NCBI GenBank assembly: GCA_012034805.1
Contig: JAAUOP010000033.1
Location: 1-38,599, forward strand
Source: Synechococcales cyanobacterium CRU_2_2
GTDB lineage: Bacteria; Cyanobacteriota; Cyanobacteriia; PCC-9006; JAAUQQ01
Direction of reading: 5' to 3'
Length of the DNA stretch: 38,599 nucleotides
Each line of letters begins with the position of its first letter. Positions within the stretch are counted from its first letter, which is position 1. Below, piece by piece: positions 26,158-35,662 of this stretch. A program made the translations under genes and the position numbers. The notes under the pieces were generated by a model that worked only from the letters and a program-made list of their open reading frames with translations, ran no database searches and was not told where the DNA came from.

Positions 26158-27458
26158 CTACTCGCCTCCGTAGGTCTTGAGCACCTTGCCGCAGATTTCT
26201 TTACCCAGCCAGGGGGTATTCGATGCGAGCGATCGCAAGCTCTCCACCGTCACCGTCCAGCGCAGTTGTGGATCGAACAGAATCAGTTCTGCTGCGACAT
26301 TCAGCGCTAGGGCCGGAGGCTGCTGACCCAGACATTGGGCCGGTGCGGTGCTCAGACGCTGCCACAGTTCCACGGCAGTCCATTGGCCGCTGGCGACCAA
26401 GCGCTGCCATAGCAGCGGCAGCGCTAGCTCGAGGCCAATGGCACCGGGGGGGCAACGCCAAAAGCGACGGTTTTTTCTTCGTAGGCCAGCGGCGTGTGGT
26501 CGATGGCGATCGCATCCACCACCCCCGTCCGCACCGCCTCTGCCAGTGCCAGCCGATCCGCCGGATTGCCCAAGGGTGGATCCAGCCGCAAATTGGGGTC
26601 ATAACCGGCCAGGTCGCCACAGTCAAACAGCAAATGCAGCCAGGACACACTTGCCGTAATCGGTACCCCTTCGGCCTTGGCCCGCCGAATTAGCTCGATG
26701 CTGCGGGCCGTGGAGATGCGCATTAGGTGTACTGGGGTGCCCGTGGCGCGAACGCATTCGATCAAGGCGGCTAGAGCCGCTGTTTCGGCCAGGTCAGGCA
26801 CGCCCGGCAGGCCGAGGTTGAGCGAGATGCTGCCTTCGCGGGCCACGCCATCGCCGCAGAGGGTGCGATCGCAAGGCCACAGCGCCACCGGCAACCCCAA
26901 GGGCCGAACATACTCCAGCAGTCGCCGCACCAGCGCCAGATTACCCAGGGGAAAACCCTCAGCAAAGCCCACCACCCCGGCCTCGCCCAGCTCCAAGAGT
27001 TCGGTCATCTGCTGGCCTCTTGCCCCTTGGGTCAGCGCTCCCCAAAGGTTGAGCCGCACGGGCGATGGGAAGGCCTGTACCGGCATCAGCGCCGCCGGGT
27101 GGTCAAGGGCAGGCTGTGTATGGGGCAACAGCGATAGTCGTGTAAACCCTCCCGCCAGGGCAGCTTGGGTGAGGGATGCAAGGGTTTCCCGCTGTTCTAG
27201 GCCGGGTTCGCCAGATTGGCTGTAGAGATCCGTCAGACCGGGGCCGAGGATGAGGCCTTTGGCGTTTTGAATCGTGGCGTTGGGAGGAGGAGAGATCTGG
27301 GGGGCGATCGCCTTGAGCACCCCCGCCTCGATCAAAACATCTGCGACACTGTCCGCAGGGAGTGCACCGTCCGCCAGCAGGGCATCGTCAGCCGCCAGGA
27401 TGCCGTCAGCTTGGGCCAGCGGATTGATCACCCGCACCTGTTGAAAAAGCTGAATCAT
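26158..27458 (-). CDS. pyrC: Dihydroorotase-like protein lacking the zinc HxH motif (frameshifted)
   Basis: Amidohydrolase of the type I dihydroorotase group; active members close or open dihydroorotate in pyrimidine synthesis. The usual HVHLREPG is DLYSQSGEPG here, so both zinc histidines and the substrate Arg are absent. MPNT is LPHT, while the late catalytic-type Asp is kept (AIDHTP). The frame breaks after EEKTVAFG; one more C in the C7 run (plus-strand G7, 26446-26452) joins APPGAIGLELALPLL and gives 433 codons, normal length. I start at Met 27458, which begins MIQLFQQVRVINP; the frame is open six codons further. It lies 7 bp after the phosphatase gene, so one transcript is likely. It may be a pseudo-dihydroorotase subunit partnering aspartate transcarbamoylase. 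Confidence 0.8.
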
Positions 27459-27465
27459 AGAGATC

Positions 27466-28839
27466 CTAGAGCGCACCTGCAGCAGTTTGATCCAAAACGC
27501 CAGCGCCCAAATGTGTCGTGATGTTCAGCGCCTGCACCACAGGTTTCCCTGCCAGTCCTTTGGGATAGTCCACCACAGTCACCGCTCCGTTCCCCTGCTT
27601 CACCGCCCAGATATCCTGGGGCTGGAGTCCCAAGACATGACAGAGAATGCACTTGTTGACGGCGTCATGGGCCACCACCAGGCCGGTGGTTTGGTCACTG
27701 GCCTGGCGCACAATCGTTTCCCAAGCCGCAACGGAACGCTCCCACACCTGCTGGAGATTTTCACCCTCGGGCATTTGGACAGTGTGCGGGGCACGTTTCC
27801 AGTGCTCGAGTTCGGCGGCGTATTCGGTGTTGATGTCGGCCTCGAGCTTGCCTTCCCAGAGGCCATGGCCAATTTCCTTGAGGGCGGGTTCATCGCTGAG
27901 TTCCACCCCGCCATGGTGTTGCAAGATGATCTGTGCCGTTTCCCTGGGCCGAGCCAGGGGACTCGTGACAGCAAAGTCTAGGGCGACGTCTTGCAAAAAC
28001 TCTGCCGCCTTTTTGGCCTGGGCTTCGCCGGTTTCGTTGAGCGGAATATCAATTTGGCCCTGGAAGCGAGACAGCCGGTTCCACTCGGTTTCGCCGTGAC
28101 GCACCAGCAACAGACGGCAGCCCGCCGTGGAGCGGCGATCGGGCAAGGTTTCTCCCAGATGGCTGGTCAAATTGAGCGACTCGATCTGAACCCCATCCCC
28201 CCAGCCGCCCTGGAAATTCAGAATATTAATGTTGCAGTTGGACTGGCGTAGCACCTGGTATTGCTCGGGGCCCATGCCGACAGCGGTGCAGATGAGCGAT
28301 CGCAAAATGCCGTTATGGCCCACCACCAGCACGGTCTGATTCGGGTGTTTTGCTAACAACTCCCGCCAGAAGTCTTTGGCCTGCTCAAACAATTCGACCA
28401 CCGGATAATAGCGACGGCCGGTTCCGGGCGCTTCCCCAGAGGTCGGTTCACCCGGTAGTTCCATGAAGAACTGCTCGGGCTGGGTTTGCCAGAGCCGGTA
28501 GCCCTCGGGATTTTGGGCAATGGCCTCGTCGCGGGTGAGTCCAGCCCACAGGGGCAGATCAATCTCGAGCAGACGATTGGAGGTTTGAACCGGGGTATGA
28601 ACACTGGCTGCGGCCCCACGGGCGATTTCAGCGGCAATGATCTGGGCTGTCTGATGAGCTCGTTGGAGCGGGCTGCTATAGATGGCGTCAAAGTCCAGCT
28701 CCTGGAGCGCTTGTCCGACTTGCTGGGCGGCTGCCATACCGCTCTCCGTAAGGACGGAGGCATCGATGCGGCCCTGAATACGATTCTGGGCGTTGTAGGT
28801 ACTCTGGCCGTGACGGACCAGGATGATGCGCGTGGTCAG
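27466..28839 (-). CDS. Tandem histidine phosphatase (phosphoglycerate mutase family, two domains)
   Basis: This protein has about 457 residues and two histidine phosphatase domains. The first has LVRHGQSTYN near the start and 'AIYSSPLQRAHQTAQII'; the second, from ~residue 235, has LLVRHGETEWNRLSRFQGQI and 'FAVTSPLARPRETAQIIL'. Each also has its late His motif ('VLVVGHNGILRSL', 'LVVAHDAVNKCIL'). Two-domain members are typical of cyanobacteria and are annotated as phosphoglycerate mutase or phosphatases; the substrate is open. The frame has no ATG before the first RHG motif. The nearest start is CTG at 28839, with GAGGA (28847-28851) upstream. Alternatively a missing C in the CCCC beside it would link to an upstream TTG start (LAKTPDTETPDELRIIPL). 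Starting at the internal Met 28737 would remove the first catalytic His and is rejected. Confidence 0.85.
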   Translation of the reverse strand: MTTRIILVRHGQSTYNAQNRIQGRIDASVLTESGMAAAQQVGQALQELDFDAIYSSPLQRAHQTAQIIAAEIARGAAASVHTPVQTSNRLLEIDLPLWAGLTRDEAIAQNPEGYRLWQTQPEQFFMELPGEPTSGEAPGTGRRYYPVVELFEQAKDFWRELLAKHPNQTVLVVGHNGILRSLICTAVGMGPEQYQVLRQSNCNINILNFQGGWGDGVQIESLNLTSHLGETLPDRRSTAGCRLLLVRHGETEWNRLSRFQGQIDIPLNETGEAQAKKAAEFLQDVALDFAVTSPLARPRETAQIILQHHGGVELSDEPALKEIGHGLWEGKLEADINTEYAAELEHWKRAPHTVQMPEGENLQQVWERSVAAWETIVRQASDQTTGLVVAHDAVNKCILCHVLGLQPQDIWAVKQGNGAVTVVDYPKGLAGKPVVQALNITTHLGAGVLDQTAAGAL

Positions 28840-28846
28840 GGGATTA

Positions 28847-28851
28847 TCCTC
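28847..28851 (-). promoter_or_regulatory. Ribosome binding site before the CTG start
   Basis: GAGGA on the minus strand lies 7 bases before CTG 28839-28837. This is good spacing for initiation at that codon and the only visible support for a non-ATG start of the phosphatase gene. Confidence 0.45.
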
Positions 28852-29039
28852 AATTCGTCAGGCGTTTCGGTGTCGGGTGTTTTAGCCAAGTCGAATTTTA
28901 CTGCCTGAGGGGTACCTCCCCCCAGTTCCAGGCTTCGGTTTCAGTTGAGCTGGATCTGGACTGACCCTGTCTAGGCGGGTGTTGTCTATGCTGGAAAGGG
29001 GCTGCTTGGATCTGGCTTTTGCCAAACCTCACCTTTGCT

Positions 29040-29087
29040 AAACCTCGCCTGTCAAACCTCGCTTGTCAAACCTCGCTAAACCTCATC
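29040..29087. repeat. 14-bp tandem repeat AAACCTCGCCTGTC, 2 copies plus partials
   Basis: Units at 29040-29053 and 29054-29067 differ by one base, then AAACCTCGCT and AAACCTCATC follow. The array lies directly before the ATG of the CPBP protease gene and takes the place of a normal leader; no ribosome site is seen in it. Confidence 0.75.
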
Positions 29088-29099
29088 TTTCCTGAACCT

Positions 29100-30658
29100 A
29101 TGACCTTGAAGCGACCGCTGCTGTTCTTGCTCTCGATCGTGGTGTCTGTGTTTGTCGGGGCCAGTCTGTTTCAGAGCTGGGCTCAACCCCAAGTGCAGGA
29201 TCGGCTGGCGATCGCCCAGACCTACCTCACCCTCCAAGCTTCAGAGCTGGAAATTCCGGGTCAAGAAAAGGGCTTTTTAGCCCAAACGCTGCTAGGAGAA
29301 AAACCCTATGCGGCGGCGTTGCGCCAATACGAACCGCTGATCAACAGCACAAAAAACAGCCTCGCAGCCCAGCCTAACGTCCAGTCTAAGGTTCAGCCTA
29401 ACGCCCAGCCCCAGCCGAAACTCAAGAGCCAGTCGCAACCCCCACAGATGCTGCTGCTGGATCTGCAAACGGAGGCGGGGATTTTGAACGCGATCGCCGG
29501 AAACCCCGCCGAAGCCCAAGGTCTTTGGCAAGCTGCACAACAACTCAACCCCGACCAGGGCGAAACCGCAGCGGTTTTGTCTGGCCTCTGGAGCGAGCCA
29601 CCCCAATTGTTGCCCCAGGCAGAACCCACTCTCAAGCTCAATTTGCGCGGCTGGTTCAAAGATGAAGCCCTCGAACGGCTCTATACCCTAGAGCAGCGGC
29701 AGACCGATTTGGCCGAGCTGGCCCTGGCGCGTCAAGCCCGTGCGGAGCAAACCCTCAGCAAATTGGCCTTCGTGATTTTGCTGCCTATTGTCAGCGCCCT
29801 GATTGGCTCTGGGATCATTCTGACCCTGCTGGTGAACACTTGGCGCAGTCGGCAGCGATCCCAGCCGAGCCCGCTGGCGATCGCCCGCTGGGAAGTCCCC
29901 TGGGATGGAGCTTGGCTGGCCATTGGCCTCTTGGGTGGCTTTTTCTTTGTGGGTCAAATCATCATCAGCATGGGCCTCGGAGGCGTTGTATTTGCCTTGG
30001 TGAATCGGGCCTTGGGTGCCCTGGCTTCGCCGGATTCCGCAGGCATGACCGCAAACCTCGTCGGCTCGATCCGGGCCCAGGCGATTGGCGTTTTTGTGTC
30101 TATAACCTGATGGCGATCGGGGTGTTGAGCTTTTTGTATCTCTGCCTCAAATCCTTTGCACCGCTGCCCGCCGACTGGTTCCAACTGAGCCCCGCCAAAG
30201 GGCGCTGGTATTTGTGGGGAATCGGCGGCTATCTTGCGGCCTATCCCCTGGTGCTGCTGGTGTCCTTGGTCAATCAACAAATTTGGGCCGGCCAGGGCGG
30301 CAGCAATCCACTGCTGACGCTGGCGCTGGAAAACCAAGACAATGTGGCGCTGATTTTCTTCTTTGTGACGGCGGCGATCGCCGCGCCCATCTTTGAAGAA
30401 ATTTTCTTTCGCGGTTTCCTCATGACCTCACTCACTCGGTTCATGCCCGGTTGGGGGGCGGTGTTGGCCAGCGCATTTATTTTTGCGGCGGCGCACCTGA
30501 GCTTGGCCGAAATTCTGCCGCTGATGACCCTTGGGACGGTACTGGGATTTGTGTATGGGCGATCGCGCAATCTGCTCGCCTCCATTTTGCTCCACAGCCT
30601 TTGGAACAGCGGCACCCTCTTGAGCCTGTTTCTACTGGGGAGCGCCCTGCGGGCCTAG
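29100..30658 (+). CDS. CPBP (CAAX-like) intramembrane protease with N-terminal extension (frameshifted)
   Basis: Membrane protein of the Abi/CAAX-protease family. It begins with a signal-anchor (LLFLLSIVVSVFVGASLFQS), then a ~150-residue soluble part with a low-complexity Gln/Pro stretch and a TPR-like 'LNAIAGNPAEAQGLWQAAQQ'. A multi-span domain follows. The catalytic motif EEIFFRGFL (EExxxR) is at ~30398, followed by 'FIFAAAHLSLAEILP' (FxxxH) and 'ILLHSLWNSGTLL'. The reading breaks after RAQAIGVF; one more T in the T5 run (30091-30095) restores AIGVFCVYNLMAIGVLSFL and gives 519 codons. The ATG at 29100 is chosen over an upstream TTG. Whether it cleaves prenylated or other substrates is unknown. 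Confidence 0.82.
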
Positions 30659-30999
30659 TCCCTGCGCCTTGACTTACCTTTGGCCCCTCCAAGGACAGAA
30701 CCACAGAACTCCGCCCTGGAGCGATCGCCCAGCAGCCTTTAGGTTCCGTGCTTCCCCGTAGGCCCGTGGTGCAGCTTTTTAGATATAACCCACCTAAACG
30801 AATTCTCCACTCGAACCAAAAGCCAGAGCTAAAGCGCCAAGGCGATCGACCTCTCCCCTGGATTTTTCTAGGTGTCTCGCAAAATAAGGGATAAACTATC
30901 TCTCAATTGTGCCTAGGCGGGTGAGCCGGCGCGCAACTCGCTTCAATTCAGGTGGACGAACGAGGTTGTCTTCCAGGACACCTAAGCAACAGAGGAACT
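30659..30999. promoter_or_regulatory. Intergenic region before the ftsL-like/ftsI pair
   Basis: This stretch of about 340 bp without a supported gene contains HIP1-like CGATCGCC sites and A+T-rich segments near 30780-30810 and 30870-30905. The latter is a likely promoter area for the cell-division pair. At its right end AGAGGAA (30991-30997) is a good ribosome site for ATG 31000. No intrinsic terminator for the protease gene is obvious. Confidence 0.35.
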
Positions 31000-31554
31000 A
31001 TGGCTGCAAGACCCGCAATAATTGAGCCCGACAGGATTGGGTATGACGAATCTTCTGCTCAGCCAGCTGGTTCGTCGCGCGCGCCGTCGAATGTTTCGGT
31101 CGCGCAGTCCTTTGGGACCCAAGTGCGCAACGCCCAGATGCGAGCTCAAAATCGCCCAGCCTCCCTACATCGGGTTCATACGCTTCGCCCCCGCCCACCC
31201 CAGATCCCCCTCTGGTTGCGTCAGCTCGTCCTGCTCCAGCGTGGTTCTTCCATTGCAGCCTTAACCATGGGCGGCTTGGCCCTGCTCGCCTATAGCTGGA
31301 GTGTGCATTCCCAGCGCGCCTGGACCCAGGCCTATACGCAGCTTTCGGATCTGCGGCGGGATGAGCCCCAGCTGATGCGCACCAACGAAGTCTTGAAAGA
31401 ACACCTCGCCCAGCAGGCAGAGGCCAAGAGCTCAGGGCTGATTGAACCGACTGCGGCCAATATTCTGTACCTGGAACCAGAGGCGCTACGCCCCGATCGC
31501 GTCCTTCCTCCAGCAGAGCCTCCCGCGCCTCTAGAGGCTCCCCTGGGCTATTAG
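31000..31554 (+). CDS. FtsL-like cell-division protein
   Basis: This 184-residue single-pass membrane protein lies directly before ftsI, the position of ftsL in many bacteria. A ~75-residue basic, disordered N-terminus with 'PPQIPLWLRQLVLLQRGSSI' leads into one helix 'AALTMGGLALLAYSWSVHS' (~85-105). A ~45-residue predicted coiled coil follows ('WTQAYTQLSDLRRDEPQLM', 'TNEVLKEHLAQQAEAKSSG'), then a Pro-rich tail. This is the FtsL/FtsB architecture, and sequence conservation in that family is low. ATG 31000 is preferred to GTG 30952 because AGAGGAA is five bases upstream. It would act in the divisome with FtsI and FtsW; function is inferred from position and topology. Confidence 0.7.
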   Translation: MAARPAIIEPDRIGYDESSAQPAGSSRAPSNVSVAQSFGTQVRNAQMRAQNRPASLHRVHTLRPRPPQIPLWLRQLVLLQRGSSIAALTMGGLALLAYSWSVHSQRAWTQAYTQLSDLRRDEPQLMRTNEVLKEHLAQQAEAKSSGLIEPTAANILYLEPEALRPDRVLPPAEPPAPLEAPLGY

Positions 31555-31633
31555 ACCTAGACCGCAATCTTAGGCCGCAATCTTAGACCGCAATTGATGC
31601 GCCGCTTCATTCCATCCTTTCTACCTCCTCGTC

Positions 31634-33550
31634 ATGGCTCGAACGCTGCCCCCTCAGGTCTCCCAGCGACGCCGACTGACCCAGCCTGCCCGCCGCCCCA
31701 ACCCTCGGCCAACCGGAATCTTGCAGCTGCGTCTACCGGCCCGCTGGCAAGCCCAGCTTGATACCCGCCGAATTCGTCTACTGCTCACTTGGTCTATTTT
31801 GGTTCTTGCCCTGAGTGGTTTAGGTCTGCGGCTGCTTGCGCTTCAGCTCTTTGAAGGCAAGGAGCTTGCGGCCATGGCGAAGGCCCAACAAACCGTGGGA
31901 CTGTCTGATTTTATTCCCCGCCGTCCGGTGGTCGATCGCGCAGGCGTTGTTTTGGCTGTGGATGAGTCGGTCTACATGCTGTACGTCCATCCATCCATGC
32001 TATCGAAGCCCCTCGATGAAGCCTCACAGCTCCTGTCCAAGGCGCTCAACCTGCCGGAAGCAGAGGTGCTCAAACTGCTTCGGAGCGCTGACACGGGGGT
32101 CAAACTCGCAGATGGGATTTCCGAGAATACGGCGAGCCAGGTGCGCGATCTCTATTTGGATGGCCTGGACTTCATTCCCCACCCCCAACGGTTTTATCCC
32201 CAAAATGATCTGTTTGGCTCCATCGTGGGCTACGTCAATGGTGAGGGCAAGGGTCAAGCGGGCCTAGAACTTAGCCAAGAAGACCAGCTCACGCGACCGG
32301 GAAAAGCAATGCGGGTACGCCGCATGGGTGACGGTGGCATCATCCCGACGGATTTGCCCGCAGGTTTTTTGCACCAGGATGATCTGAAGCTGGAGCTGAC
32401 GCTCGATCGCCGCATTCAGCGCGCCACCCGCATTGCGCTCGATCGCCAAATCCAAAATTTTGGTGCCAAGCGTGGCACGGCCATTGTCATGGATGCCGCC
32501 GATGGTTCGCTGGTGGCATTGGTCGTCTCGCCCACCTACGATCCCAACACGTTCTATGACTACGACGTCGAACTCTTTCGCAACTGGGCCGTGACCGACT
32601 TGTATGAGCCGGGATCGACGTTCAAGCCCATTAACGTGGCGATCGCCCTAGAAGCAGGCGTCCTCAACCCCGGCGAATACATCTACGACGCAGGCCAGTT
32701 GATCATTTCCGAGCACGTCGTCCAAAACCACGACTTCAACTCCGCCGGAGGCCGGGGTTCCATCAGCATCCCCGAGATCTTGCAGGTGTCGAGCAACATC
32801 GGCATGGTGGGCATTGTGCGCAAGCTCGATCCCGGCAATTACCACGGCTGGCTAGAAAAGTTGGGCCTCGGCAAAACCGTGGCGACAGACTTGCCTTCGG
32901 TGCCGACGAGCCAGCTCAAAACCCTAGAAGAATTTAAAACCTCCCCCATCGAACCCGCCACCGCCGCCTTTGGCCAAGGCCTTTCCCTCACACCCTTGCA
33001 GTTGGCCCAACTCCACGCCTCCCTCGCCAACGGTGGCAAACTGGTCTCCCCCCACGTGGTCAAGGGCCTCGTGGACAGCACCGGCCAATACAAGTGGCGA
33101 CCCGAGTTGCCCGAACCTCGCCCCGTGTTTTCGCAAAAAAATGCCCAGGCCGTCGTGGAAATGATGGAAACCGTCGTCAGCCAGGGTTCCGGCAAAACCG
33201 CCGCGATTCCGGGCTACCGGATTGCGGGCAAAACCGGCACCGCCCAAAAAGCTGAGAATGGGGTTTATGTCGCAGGAGCCCGGATCACCAGCTTCGTAGG
33301 GATTGTGCCCGTTGAAGCGCCTCGCTACGTCATCATCGCGGTTGTAGACGAACCCCAGGGCGAAGATGCCTACGGTTCGACCGTCGCGGCTCCCATCGTC
33401 AAAGAAATTATGCAGACCCTGGTGAGCACCATGGGCATCCAGCCCAGCCAGCCGGTGGCGATCGACCACACCGGAGAAGCATTGGCAGTGGATTTGCACG
33501 GCAACCCGATCACGGCGGATGCTCACTCGGGCGAGCATGGCGTCGATTGA
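31634..33550 (+). CDS. ftsI: Peptidoglycan D,D-transpeptidase FtsI (class B PBP)
   Basis: This 638-residue septal peptidoglycan transpeptidase is anchored in the inner membrane with its catalytic part in the periplasm. A ~50-residue basic, Pro-rich cytosolic start precedes one helix (LLTWSILVLALSGLGLRLLA, ~50-70). Pedestal motifs follow ('DFIPRRPVVDRAGVVLAVD'). The penicillin-binding domain shows the active-site Ser328 in STFKP, SSN at 386-388 and KTGTA with Lys533. The enzyme cross-links septal wall, recruited by FtsW and FtsL-like proteins. It lies 79 bp after the FtsL-like gene. No PASTA domains are present, as usual for cyanobacteria. The stop codon is the first TGA of a tandem-repeat array. 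Confidence 0.95.
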   Translation: MARTLPPQVSQRRRLTQPARRPNPRPTGILQLRLPARWQAQLDTRRIRLLLTWSILVLALSGLGLRLLALQLFEGKELAAMAKAQQTVGLSDFIPRRPVVDRAGVVLAVDESVYMLYVHPSMLSKPLDEASQLLSKALNLPEAEVLKLLRSADTGVKLADGISENTASQVRDLYLDGLDFIPHPQRFYPQNDLFGSIVGYVNGEGKGQAGLELSQEDQLTRPGKAMRVRRMGDGGIIPTDLPAGFLHQDDLKLELTLDRRIQRATRIALDRQIQNFGAKRGTAIVMDAADGSLVALVVSPTYDPNTFYDYDVELFRNWAVTDLYEPGSTFKPINVAIALEAGVLNPGEYIYDAGQLIISEHVVQNHDFNSAGGRGSISIPEILQVSSNIGMVGIVRKLDPGNYHGWLEKLGLGKTVATDLPSVPTSQLKTLEEFKTSPIEPATAAFGQGLSLTPLQLAQLHASLANGGKLVSPHVVKGLVDSTGQYKWRPELPEPRPVFSQKNAQAVVEMMETVVSQGSGKTAAIPGYRIAGKTGTAQKAENGVYVAGARITSFVGIVPVEAPRYVIIAVVDEPQGEDAYGSTVAAPIVKEIMQTLVSTMGIQPSQPVAIDHTGEALAVDLHGNPITADAHSGEHGVD

Positions 33551-33596
33551 CCGACGCTTGACCGACGCTTGACCGACGACTGACCGACGACTGACC
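33547..33596. repeat. 11-bp tandem repeat at the ftsI stop codon
   Basis: The unit TTGACCGACGC repeats about 4.5 times with small changes (33547, 33558, 33569, 33580, 33591). Each unit contains TGA. Because the period is 11, successive copies put a stop in each of the three frames. Confidence 0.85.
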
Positions 33597-33654
33597 CCGT
33601 CAATTCAGCCTGGGAGGCGCTGTGGCAGAATGACCGTAATCGATCAGGTGCGTC

Positions 33655-34062
33655 ATGGCTGCCAGTAACCCCAGAAGCATTGCCCAATTCAACTACAGTC
33701 TGCGCACACGTCAACGGGCGGAGCGGGCACTGCGCTGTTCTCCCTTTCGGCGGGAGTTGTTTTTGGCGATGCAAAATCGGAGTGTGCCCCTGGCCGAAAT
33801 TGAGGGAGCGTCGGGGCTGCGGCTGGGGTATTGCAAGCGATCGCTCCCTGAGCTCCTGATCGAAAACCAACTGCTCTGGCTGATTCAAGTCGGCATGCTG
33901 CGCCGGGAAGTCGATGGCCAAGGGATTACCGATAGCTTCCGGCTGACACCCCTGGGCCGCTGGATGATTGACAAATACTCTAATGACGGTAAATTCCCCC
34001 AAGCAACCCTTTGGGAACGTATCTATAATGCATGGCAATATTGGGCGCGTTTGCCTATTTAA
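33655..34062 (+). CDS. Npun_F0494 family protein
   Basis: This 135-residue protein of the cyanobacteria-restricted Npun_F0494 family has no known function. The sequence reads 'NPRSIAQFNYSLRTRQRAER', 'SPFRRELFLAMQNRSVPLAE', 'LWLIQVGMLRREVDGQGITD' and 'FRLTPLGRWMIDKYSN'. The helical pattern with a C-terminal 'LTPLGRWM' resembles a winged-helix dimer. It is therefore possibly DNA-binding, but this is inference from pattern alone. It sits between ftsI and cobQ on the same strand, 104 bp either side, so it may have its own promoter. Family recognition is from memory of the sequence pattern. Confidence 0.8.
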   Translation: MAASNPRSIAQFNYSLRTRQRAERALRCSPFRRELFLAMQNRSVPLAEIEGASGLRLGYCKRSLPELLIENQLLWLIQVGMLRREVDGQGITDSFRLTPLGRWMIDKYSNDGKFPQATLWERIYNAWQYWARLPI

Positions 34063-34166
34063 GGACTTGAGACTAGTCTTTTGTCTCGGCTCGTAGAATT
34101 ATTGTTACGCTCAATTAGGGTTGCGCCCTCAGCTAATTCCCTAAACTTGCTCCCTAAACTGACGCT

Positions 34167-35662
34167 ATGAAAGCATTGATGGTCGTTGGTACCACGTCTC
34201 ACGCTGGCAAATCCCTGCTCACCGCAGCGATTTGTCGTATTCTCGCCCGCAAGGGATGGCGAGTGGCTCCGTTTAAGGGGCAAAACATGGCGCTCAACTC
34301 CTATGTCACAGCGAGCGGTGGCGAAATTGGCTATGCCCAAGCTCTTCAGGCTTGGGCGGCGGGGGTCGCCCCTCGCATCGAAATGAATCCGATTTTGCTC
34401 AAACCCCAGGGGGATATGACCTCCCAGGTGGTGGTGGGCGGTCGGGTGGTGGGACAAACCACGGCTCAGGAATATTACGAAAAATATTTTGATATGGGCT
34501 GGCAGGCGATCGAAGAATCCCTGCGACGCCTCGGATCCGAGTTTGACTTTTTGGTGTGCGAAGGCGCGGGTAGCCCTGCCGAAATTAATCTCAAACACCG
34601 CGATCTGACCAACATGCGCGTGGCAAAGCACCTCAATGCCGCGACGCTGATGGTTGTAGACATCGATCGGGGGGGCGCATTTGCCCACGTCGTTGGGACC
34701 CTTGAGCTGCTCGATCCCGATGAGCGGGCCTTGATCAAGGGCGTGGTGATTAACAAGTTTCGGGGACAGCGATCGCTCCTCCAGTCCGGCATCGACTGGC
34801 TCGAAGAACGCACCGGCATTCCCGTTGTCGGCGTGATCCCCTGGATGGACGAAGTATTTCCGGCGGAGGATTCCCTGGATCTCATGGAGCGCCGCAGCCG
34901 TAAAAACAACGCCGACCTGCATATTTCGGTAGTGCGCTTTCCCCGCATTGCCAACTTTACCGACTTCGACCCGCTCGAAGCCGAACCCAGCGTCGCGGTG
35001 AAATATGTCAATCCGCGCGACTCGATAGGCTATCCGGATGCGCTGATTTTACCCGGTTCCAAAACCACGATCGCCGATCTACTCACGATCCAGAAATCTG
35101 GCCTAGCCGAGCAAATCCAGAGCTACGCCGCATCAGGGGGAACCGTGCTGGGTATTTGTGGTGGGTTTCAATGATGGGTCGCATTTTGGCAGATCCCGAG
35201 GGCATCGAAGGCCAAGAAGGCCGCTTCCAGGGCCTGGAACTCTTGCCCATCCGCACGCTCATTGCCGGTGCCAAGATTGCCCGCCAGCGCATGGTCAGTT
35301 CCCACTATCCCCAGGAGGGTCTGCCGGTGATTGGCTACGAACTCCACCATGGCCGTAGCCAGTTGCTAGACGCAGAAAGCCTGCAAAGTCTCGGCCCGTA
35401 TCACGCGCTATTCGACGATGCCAACCTGGGGATCGTCGATGACACCCAGTCCCTCTGGGGAACCTATCTCCACGGCATTTTTGACAATGGCCCCTGGCGA
35501 CGGGCTTGGCTCAACCGCCTACGCCAGCAGCGGGGCCTCAAGTCGATGCCCACGGGCATTTCCAACTACCGCAATCAGCGAGAGCAAGTTCTGGATAGCT
35601 TAGCAAAAACGGTCTCCGAGAACATGGATTTAGCTAAGATTATCGAGATGCTGCAATCCTAG
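34167..35662 (+). CDS. cobQ: Cobyric acid synthase CobQ (frameshifted)
   Basis: ATP-dependent amidation of four carboxylates of the corrin ring with glutamine in cobalamin synthesis, in the cytosol. The N-terminal half is a dethiobiotin-synthetase-like ATPase: 'VVGTTSHAGKSLLTAAICR', 'KGQNMALNSYVTASGGEIGY', 'FLVCEGAGSPAEINLK' and 'VDIDRGGAFAHVVGTLELL'. The C-terminal half is a class I glutaminase with the nucleophile Cys in LGICGGFQ and 'YELHHGRS'. The reading ends with TGA right after GFQ, where homologues continue MMGR. One more A in the AA at 35170-35171 gives CAA ATG ATG GGT and 498 codons, the usual length. No B12 riboswitch is evident in the 104-bp leader. Confidence 0.93.

Noticed and set aside
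34063..34166. Cobalamin riboswitch before cobQ
   Set aside because: The leader is only about 100 bp and shows no B12-box-like sequence; the AATTAG...CTAATT hairpin alone is not enough.
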